A DNA stretch of 64,000 bases from Gordionus sp. m RMFG-2023. Lineage: Eukaryota > Nematomorpha > Gordioida > Chordodea > Parachordodidae. Positions 13,238-22,900 of the stretch are shown here, in pieces. The stretch lies in NCBI RefSeq assembly GCF_954871325.1, contig NC_088777.1:11323366-11387365 (forward strand). Reading direction: 5' to 3'. Below the pieces are notes generated by a model. It made no database searches, was not told where the DNA came from, and worked only from the letters and a program-made list of their open reading frames with translations. The stretch's first letter is position 1. Every line of letters begins with the position of its first letter. A program made the translations under genes and the position numbers.

Positions 13238-13460
13238 TAATGTTGTTAAACGGCTCGTTTTGAGCCGATTTTTAAAAACGGCTAACTCAATATTTTTGCC
13301 AGAAAAATATTAACTAAGCCTCGAAATTTTGATACTATATGTCTACACCTTTGCTCCTTCTATCAGCAACATTTTCAGGCTTGCATAATATTTTTCTGGA
13401 TAAATAACTGAGTTAGCCGTTTTTAAAAATCGGCTCAAAACGAGGCGCTTAACAACACTA
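13238..13460. mobile_element. hAT-like MITE (family TAGTGTTGTTAAACGG), copy A
   Basis: A 223-bp palindromic element with long inverted ends (GTTGTTAAACGGCTCGTTTT and its inverse CGCTTAACAACACTA), flanked by 8-bp duplications TAAAATAT (13230-13237 and 13461-13468). It is inserted inside the poly-G hAT element and is therefore younger than that insertion. Other copies lie at 15233, 18003 and 34683. Confidence 0.85.
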
Positions 13461-13508
13461 TAAAATATTGACTAAAACGAGGCCCTTAACAAAACTATAA
13501 AATATTGA
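13461..13508. repeat. Tandem duplication of the MITE right end plus target site
   Basis: Directly after copy A, about 41 bp made of the MITE's right terminus and its target duplication are repeated (ACGAGGC-CTTAACAA-ACTATAAAATATTGACTA) with a few changes. This gives a second, nearby copy of one transposon end. Confidence 0.7.
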
Positions 13509-13634
13509 CTAGAAAATAATTTAAAAAACAAGTTTTTTTAAACTTCTTATCAAATACAATATTATGCAAATTTTTTTATTAAATACTATAATTATAATGT
13601 GATTTTTAATTTTCGTGGGAATGTTGCCAATTCA

Positions 13635-14469
13635 TCAAGAATTTAGTTTGTCGTTGGAACCAAATCTCTGTGGATATTTAACAGAGCTAACCCATTTAGC
13701 CGAGATTCGGAAGTAGTACTTCATAAATATGTTTTCAACCTTCTTAAGTTGGAAAATCCTTTCATTCGTACATGTTATAATAGGCAAACATGGTAGAATA
13801 TAAAACAACTTCAAAATATTAGGAATTTGAGCCAAGGCTTCTTTACACCGATTGAACGCATCAATAGCATGCTCAGGTAAAATAGCTAAACGTAGTAAAT
13901 ATTTATACCACAATTCGAATTCACTGATTAAATTTACTTCAGTATCAATATCATAGGAATAAAATTTTGCTAAATATTTAATTTTACTAATAGTGGCATT
14001 AGAAAACGAAGATGGATTTTTGGGTATTAAAACTTGAAGATTGCTAAAGACTTGTTTTTTATCTAAAAACCGTACTTTTATTTGCGATAAAAAAGTATCT
14101 AAGAATGGGATGAAAGTGGATATTTTATAATATTCTTCAGTTGAGCCAATAATTTTACATCTCGATAATTGCCCAGGTGGTGGACGAGGTTTAATTAGTC
14201 TTATATCATAAAATTTAGCCTTCGATTCAACGTCTATATAAATATTATGAAAATATTCATCTACATTCATTCGTATCTACCTGTTCATATATATTTTCCG
14301 CCAAATCAATAACCTGAACCAAATCTAAATTTGATTTTTGTAAATTTCTACAAAGTAGTGAGCTATAGGAAAATAATTTATTAATGCAACTAGCAGCAAT
14401 CATAAACTCTGATTGATCAATTGAATTCAATAATGATATCGCTTCTGACGACACATTACTTTTTTTCAT
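13635..14469 (-). pseudogene. hAT transposase, C-terminal half (broken)
   Basis: Two overlapping minus-strand frames (14257-14469, then 13635-14270) form one protein region interrupted by a frameshift. The second ends with the hAT dimerisation region: EALAQIPNILKLFYILPCLP followed by ITCTNERIFQLKKVE, the usual position of the SERxFSxL motif. The N-terminal half with the BED/TTF zinc finger and the DGA motif is absent. It is complementary to the N-terminal half kept in the element at 22280-24565. Confidence 0.75.
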
Positions 14470-14927
14470 GCTCAGCCTTATTTAACTTTTGTTTCTATTT
14501 CTTCTGTTCTACAAAATCAGTAAAAATAAAATATTTAAAAAATTATAGATATTTATTAATAATTAATATTAAAAATACTTATTAATTCTAACTTACTAAT
14601 AATTTTGAATTTAATAAAATAATTATATATAATAATAAAATAAATTACCATTTGATTTCAATCTCTTTGACTTAAAATTTTTCCATTTTATTAATATTTT
14701 TTAATAATGTTAATGTACTCACAAGGAAAGGAAATTTTAATAAAATTTATTTATAAAAAAATAAGTTTTATGTTGGAAAATTTATATTCAAATATTTGTG
14801 AAATTTTAATGGGGAAGGGGGGGGGGGGGGGTAAAATTTTTTTTTATTAGCTTAAAATGATATTTATGAAACCAGCCAAATTTGCTGGGGGGGTTCCCCC
14901 TTCCCCCCCCCATTGGTTACGCGCCTG

Positions 14928-15232
14928 ATAATATAATATAATATATCTAAAATCAGCTTCAATAAAATCCTTTTATTATTTAACGACTATACTAATAATA
15001 TAAAAGTCAATATTAAAATATACTATTTAAAGAAAAAAAATATAAATATTTAAACAAATTTTATTTCCTTCTTGAGCTCTTAAAAATATCAAATAGCCTC
15101 GAATGAATTTCATCTAAGAATAAGTTTACTATTTAATCTAATCTGGCAAAGGTTGAGCAATTATTTTTTTAGTAAAAAAAAATCTGCTTTTTATATTCAT
15201 ATTAATTTTAAAATGAAAAATAGTCTTTTGAA
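14928..15232. other. AT-rich spacer, nothing recognised
   Basis: Between the poly-G hAT element and a truncated MITE. No open frame of interest or repeat structure is seen. Confidence 0.2.
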
Positions 15233-15410
15233 TAGTGTTGTTAAACGGCTTGTTTTAAACCGATTTTTAAAAGCGGCTAACTCAATATTTTAGCCAGAAA
15301 AATATTGCCTAAGCTTCGAGATTTTGCTAATTGATGTCTAGACCTTTGTGCCATTTATGAGTAAAATCTTCAGACTTGCGTAATATTATTCTGGATTTAT
15401 AAAAATTTGA
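15233..15410. mobile_element. hAT-like MITE, copy B (truncated)
   Basis: Starts TAGTGTTGTTAAACGGCTTG and follows copy A through the central region, but lacks the right inverted end. No target duplication can be tested. Confidence 0.65.
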
Positions 15411-16914
15411 CTATTTGTAAAAAAATTTAGGTATATTGAAAAAAATTCATGTATATTGAATTATTGAATGTGATTACAATTTTTTTATTCTCCTCAATAA
15501 ATTCATTCAAAAGACAAATTTAATTAGTTGTTTATTCATAAGTATATTTTCTTAATTTGAAATTATAAAAAAAATATCTCAGGAAGAAAGAAGAAAAAAG
15601 AACGGAAATTAAGATCCCAATACAACGATTTGCTGACTCTATTTAAAAAATTAATTTCAAAAATATTCTTTTAAAACGATGAATATTTTTTTTAAAAAAA
15701 TATAGTTATATAAATGACATCGGGAAATATTATAAGAATACTTTATTAAGTCATCGAAATATCATGCATTTGTTAGAGTTCCTTGGAAGTAACAAACCAT
15801 AATTTTTAATGTCATTTCATTTCGAATTTTTCTTCCAGCACGTTAAATCAAGCAACATATATATTGATTGCTCTATTTAGGGCACACAAAATTCCATAAC
15901 AACAATTGAAGCGATTATATCGATATTTTATGAACTACGAGTTGAAAAGTTGATTTTGACTCCTATCGACTTGATCGAAGTATAGTATCTTGTATTGAAG
16001 TTACTCAATATTCAGCAAAAGTCACAATTATCTTATAATTTGTATCTTTTTGATACTTTTAATCTGTATCGAAGATATATTTTTTTTGTATCTAGATAAT
16101 TTTTTATAGGTTTTGCACCACTTTGTAGAAAATAATTTCCCCAGGTTTATTTAAACCAAATTCGAAATATTGCTGCTATAATAAGTATAGCCTAACTTTA
16201 ACAATCACTGCCAAACATAGCCTTTCAAAATTAAATTCATCATAAATTTATCCTATGCCTCAATCTCATACATAGCTGATTAGCATAAAGCTTACTATCG
16301 TCCAAACCGTCCAAACCTTTCTAAGTCAATGATGCTGAAACCCTCTGAAATGGGACTCCCTAAGTTTAATTGCGCCCAATTCTTCTGATTTTACTCCCAC
16401 ATCCTGACAGTAAATCTACTCTAAATTTTAATCGATGCCTATATATCGACAAAATAATTGATGGGATATTTTTTCATTTCAAAATTTTAAAAAATATGTA
16501 TAAAAATTTTTACAAATATTTTCTTCGAGGTGTTTTGTTTAGTTCATCGAATAATTCAAATCCAGTAAAATTTTATTCTTATATTCTTATTTGATTTTAA
16601 TATATTAAAATAGATTGAAAAATAAATTTGGAAAATAAATTTGGAAAATTATAGTGGCTACTTAGAATTATCTTCCTCATTTATTCTATTTATTAATAGT
16701 ATATTTTTTTGCAATTTATATAAATTGTAGTTTATATATTTTTTTAAATAAAGATAAATATTAGACTTTACGTCATTTTTTTAAAAAAAATAAAGTCGAA
16801 CCAAATATATTTTTTTTTAAGAATCAATTAAATATCAAAAAAAAATTATCCTTAAATTTAAAACGATACAATTAATATCTAATTTTCTTTTTATTTATCT
16901 TTAAAGGCAAGATC
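15411..16914. other. AT-rich region upstream of glucuronyltransferase paralogue 2
   Basis: No further coding exon is recognised here. Just before the start codon at 16915 is a strong acceptor (TTTTTATTTATCTTTAAAG at about 16889-16907), so the 5' UTR exon begins around 16908. It is fed either by an upstream non-coding exon or by a trans-spliced leader. Confidence 0.4.
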
Positions 16915-19900
16915 ATGGGATTAAATAAATTTCTGCTTTACACAATGATAATAGGTTTGATTCTCATTTACAATCATTTTTTAATCAAAATCCACAAAAC
17001 TTTTACAGGTAAAATATAATATGTATAGAAATATTTAAAAAATTTGGGGTTGTAAGCACATTATCTCTTGGGTTGATATAGTGTGCACCTATCATTAATG
17101 TAGAAGGTATATATATTAAATGTGTAATAGATCTAACTTTCTAGCAAAATTTATATTCCACGTGTGCCGTGCACTAATGGTGACATTTTTTTCTTTAAAT
17201 TTGGGTTTCTAGTTTGAGAAAACTAATAGCCGATAAGATTAATCTCGAATTCGCGGGCGAAATTACAGAAATATGCATATTGTTTACTTCATCGCGAATT
17301 CGGACTAATTGTGAATGAGTGATTAGTTGCCAGTTGTCACATTATTATATATACCCGAACTTAAAGATTTACGTATTTTGCATAACTCTCCTAATTCCCG
17401 AATTGTACGCACAGATAATGCTAAAAAAAATGTAAAGCTAATCCTTCTCTTTTTTTAAATTTTTTTTTTGAAATAAAACAATACCACTTTAAAAATTTAT
17501 ATGGCCTTTATATCCTTTGAATAAATATTAATGTGGTTATATCTAGAATCTTTAAAGTCCTTAAATGAGAGCATTGGCGTAGACAAGGAAGTTATGGGAC
17601 CAACACCCCCCCCCCTCCCATTCCCACACGTTATTCTTAGGTAAAATTTTGTGTTTTCATACTACCTTTTATAGTGATATCTAGAGAAAAATTTGCTTTT
17701 ATTTTTTTAATAGATAAAATCTTTTCTTGATTTTATATTTCTATAAAATCATCCCAGAAATTTCTTCTTCTATCTAAAAAGGCGCTTCAAAAAATATAAA
17801 TGAATAAACAATAAATTTTTTATTCAAATTTTTATATAGAAAAAATTTGTTATAAATTATTTAATAAAAATTTTAAAAAACAGGTTACTCCCCAAAGACG
17901 TTAAATTCCTAAGGAATGGACGTTTGACCTTTTCTATTTTCAAGTATACTGTAAACGCATATAGTATTAGTATTACTTTACTAAACAACTTAGCTCTTGG
18001 GTTAGTGATGCAAAATCGCTTCATTGGAACCGATTTTAAAAACGGCTAACTCAGTATTATATGCAGAAAAATATTAGCTAGCCTGAAGGTTTATAGATGG
18101 CACAAAGGTTTGGAAATCTATTAGCAAAATCTCTAGGCTTATGCAATATTTTTCTGTCTAAAACATTGAGTTAGCCATTTTTAAAAATCGGCCCAAATGA
18201 AGCCATTTTGGAATTGATATCAAATTTTTGGAAATATGACTCAATTCAAAATATAATGAGATTTTTTAATTTCTAAAAACCGAAAGGAACAATAATGTTC
18301 TATAAAGATCATATAATCATAAAGATTATAGAATCAAAGTAACCGTAATGTATTTAGGCCTATCTAATTTCTGGTAATTTAAAATCCGATATTTGAGATT
18401 TATTTAAATGCACGCTGTTATAGTATTTGTTTTATTTACAACTGGGTTCTGTTTATTTACTAGAATGGATTGATGAAAGTAAGTAGTAATCAATTACATA
18501 TTGGGGCAACTAGACAACGCCTCTGTAATTTCAGTTATAGCAAGATGCCAATTTCTCATTTTGCTGCGTTTTTTTACTATCTTCCAAACTGGTTGTAGCA
18601 CAAAAATGTGCTAAATACTCACTATCAGAGCTAATGCTCAAGCTGCTTGGCTGACTACACTCAAAGTGTGCTATCATAATTTTTATTTGATTTGTAATTC
18701 GTTAACACTTTTTGTGGATGGCGAAATAGATTGAAGAATTAATAAGTAAGACATTAAATATTAGCGCAAAAATATTAAGAACTTCATTTTTCGTTCTGAT
18801 TTGAGGCTAATTTTGAGCATTTTTCCCTATTTACCAATAAACCTTTCCAAATTAAACTATCTACCAAGCAGAATAAAGCAATAAAATTTACTAATAAAGC
18901 ACTACTTAACAGTTTGGTATAAGTTTCAGAATATGGTTGGCTAAAACTGCTTGAAGGATCAAAAAGTACTAGTCAGATTTGCGCAAATTATATTTAGTTC
19001 TTCTATATTTTTTATTCTGGCATGATGAAAATTTTTGAAATTTATTCTTACTTTGCTAATAGTAATAAAAAAAATTTTTAAATACTGTCTATCAAACGGA
19101 TTCAAATAATAAGCAATTGAGTTAGGATTAATACTTTCAATTGTTCAACCAAAGAAGGGAGATATTACAAAGATATTATTTATTTAAAAAAGCAAAATAT
19201 AAAATATCTAATCAAAATTTTCAGAGGTCGAAAATGGAAGTTTAACGGCGAGACCCCAAAAAAATTACTTACAACCCTCCCCTTATATACTGGCTAAGTC
19301 ACTGATTGATAGAATATATATCAGTCTATAAAACATTAAAAATTTCGAGCATATAACCTCATATGATTGAGACGCAATTTAAAATAATCAATTTTTCGAT
19401 GGCAAACGGTCATTTGAACATAAATTAAAAACATGAAAAACATAAACCTTGAATTTTACTGATGAAAATTGACAATTAATTTATGGGTAGGAATAACCGT
19501 AAATTACTATAAAATCTAAACAATATAGACAGATATAATAAGAGTATTTTATGGCACAAAGCATGTTACCTTTCCGATCACTTGTATTAAATCCTATCTT
19601 CTCCCTCCTTGTTATACTGAAATTTTGGCTACACGTAAATGTATGCATTTTTTTTCCGTTTTTCAATATAATATTACTCATTTTATTTTATTCAATTTAT
19701 TTTTGTATTTTCTCTCAATTCTCCCCTGACCGTAATGACTCATTTAAATTTTTTCGGCAGCTTTTCTTTGCTATCTAGAAACCTGGGAACAATTTAATCG
19801 GTAAGTTTTAGCTCATATAATATATTGTATTATGAGAGGTTTTGCAAAATATGGTTTATTTTTAGTTCAAAACAAAAAAACTCCAAAATATTTATTTAAG

Positions 19901-22900
19901 GTTATGGATAAAAAAATTGCTCTTTGCCAATACCCCAACTTTGGGCCTATAGAATTATTATATCCTCTCTTAAACTAAGGTAATTATTGCCCTTTAAACA
20001 TAATGAATTTTGTTTAAAAAACTCAAAAAGGAAAGCTTCCAAAATAGGAATTGGGGGGGGGCTGACCTAACTATCATATTTTAATTACTAAATAAAATAT
20101 ATGGTAAAATGGGTAAAGGTCCTATATGGGCGCTAGGATTAGTCTATATGAAATTATTAAGGTTAGATTTATATAGGAGCCCGAGGCACTATCTATTTAA
20201 TTAATAATAATAATGATTATAGATGAGCTAGTACTCTTTTTTTAGTCCCTTATCTTCCAAAAATTGTTGATAACCTAGTGTTTGAATTAACTTCAAAACG
20301 AGTTCTAATAATTGACTTAACTAAGAAATAAAGCATATAAGGTTAAAATACTATTAAACTCTTCTACAACGAATGCATTTAGATTCGGTCAATGCCCTAG
20401 ATGAAATAACGGAGAATTACTCTTTACCCATTATATATATAATTACTCCTACGGCAAACCATATCACGCAAAGAGCTCACCTTACTAGAATAGCTCAAAC
20501 TCTGGCTTTAGTGCCTAATGTGAGATGGATCGTTGTAGAAGATACGAATGAACCTTCATCCAAAGTGGAAAATATTTTGAGAAATTCTCGACATCCTTAT
20601 GCCCATTTGTGGATTCACAAGGAATATGTAATTATTTTGATTTACTTAATCTGATCACTTATATCCTTTTTTATTTTCATCTATGTTTAATTAGGGTAAG
20701 GAAGCTATTCTAATAAAATATATATTACGTATTTTAAGATACCTTTTTTACCATATCTTATTGATCCATTCACATCATTCTCATGAAATGGATCGTAAAT
20801 ATATTTTATTCCCTAGGCTGTAATCATATATGAATTATATATTTATAAAATTTAAATAGAAAAGTTCTCTACTAAGTCCTAATTAAGAACTCTTTAAATA
20901 AATATTATATCTGTAAAATAAAAAGAATGAAAGCGTCGGCCATTACAGAGGGTCCGTACAAAGAAACCTAGGTATAGCATGGTTGAGAAATGCATTTTAT
21001 ACCGGTCAGTTGTCGATATCGACCATTTATTCAAAGTCAATATCAATGAATGATGGTTTGAACTCAACATCCCCAGCTTTTTACACCCAAATGGCATCAA
21101 ATTTTGAATACATGTATCGCAAATCTACTAATCCTTTCAATCTTAATAACCCAAAATATTTAGGCAATACTAATGTATGGCAAGATAATCTGGGTAATAA
21201 GAATGGGGTAGTTTATTTTGCAGATGATGACAATACATATGATCTGGACATATTCAATCAAGTTTGTTTTTTTTTAATAGAGAAATATAAAAGAAAGAAA
21301 GAAAATAATACTTATTTAAAATCATTCTAAGTGAAATAATGCTTTCAATTTTTAGTTTTCAAAAAAAAATAGGAAATAGTATTTCAAAATAAATGCCAAT
21401 TTATTCAAGTTATAACAGATGATATTTGCATTATTTCGAGCTTAGATGAGAGATATAAAGAAGGTCGGGGTGTGGCCAGTCGCATTGTGTGGTGGAGTGT
21501 ACGCTGAAAAACCTCTAGTGAAGGAAGGAAAGGTGACTGGTTGGTTAGTGGCTTACGCGAAGGAAAGACCTATAGCCACAGATATGGCTGGATTTGCTGT
21601 CAATCTCAAATTGTTGTTGCGAAATAAAGATGTTTACTTCATCGAATTGCATGAGTCTGGTTTAAAAAACTTTACATTTTATATATTAAAGAACCTGAAA
21701 GAAAGAAAATTATATATTATTTATTATAATTTGCCTAGGATCGCTCGAAAGTAATTTTGTAGAAAGATTAGTGGATATTCAAGATTTGGAACCGCTGGCG
21801 GACAATTGTACTAAGGTTATATTCTGATATAAATTACGATTTTTAAACAAAAAAAATGTATATAATTTCATAAAATACGTTTTTTCCTATTACTCCATAA
21901 ATTAAATTTAAAATTATGACCGTTAATTTTTTTAAAAGACATTAATCCTATTTGTATAAAATTTTGCAGATTATTATAAAAAGGAAATAAGAATTGTATT
22001 TTGAATTGGTGTAATATTCGTCTCTCAGAAAATTAGCCCCCGGAAAAATATTTTTAGTAAAAATTCTAGGAAAACCCTCCTAGAAAAAAATACCAAAGCA
22101 CTAATTAATAATTTCCACTAAAAAATTAATTAATTAAATATAAATTATTGTTTAAAATGGAAATAGAAATATTGGAATCAAATAAAAATAGGAAATAAAA
22201 CAAGATTTTTTTAAAAAAGCAAACAATAAAACCTCGATTGCCAAAACTGTAAGTCATTAAAGTTAGCTCGTAAAGACGACAGGCGCGTACGCAGGAATTT
22301 GCTGTGGGGGGGGGGGGGGGGATAATTAAAAATTTTTTAAATAAATTTTTGTTATTTAAAATTATGAAGCATAAATTTATTAGGACTAATAACTATTTCT
22401 AATACACAATTTTAAATTAATGTGAATTTTAAAAATTAAATATATAAACCGGCATATGAAAAACTTTAAAATATATAAACCGGTACATAAAAAACTTTAA
22501 AATATAAAAACCACCGGCATATAAAAAACTTTAAAATATATAAATAGGCATATAAAAAACTTTAAAATATATAAACCGGCATATAAAAAACTTTAAAATA
22601 AATGTGAATTAAAAAAATATTAAACGGATATAACTGGCGGCATATGAATAACTATAAAATAAATGTAGAAATTTTTTGTGCCTTTAAAATTTATATATAA
22701 AGTATAAAAAATATAAATAAGTTTATTAGGTATTATTGTATTATGTGAATGAACTATTTTTAATTCATAGAGCAGCACTTAGCAACTGCTCCCAACCTTT
22801 TTTGGATCCCAAAAAAATGCTATGGATGCTTTGCATCAATTCAAACATATTTTAGATTTTTTTTTAATAAATGCCTGAAGCCCATTGAATTGCCCACTCA

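Larger units (their letters stand above)
12849..14927 (-). mobile_element. hAT transposon, poly-G family, internally deleted copy
   Basis: The left end TAGTGGCGTATCCAAG and the inverse right end (CAGGCGCGTAACCAATGG) are bounded by identical 8-bp duplications ATAATATA at 12841-12848 and 14928-14935. Long G runs lie inside each end. It carries the C-terminal half of a transposase on the minus strand and a nested MITE at 13238-13460. Its left subterminal region matches, inverted, the right end of the element at 62026-63217. Confidence 0.88.

Noticed and set aside
19551-19778. A hydrophobic 75-codon open frame starting at ATG, considered as the membrane-anchor exon of glucuronyltransferase paralogue 2
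   Set aside because: Its stop precedes the nearby strong donor (about 19801), and the phase does not fit the next exon. The exon at 16915-17008 fits in start, hydrophobic anchor and phase.
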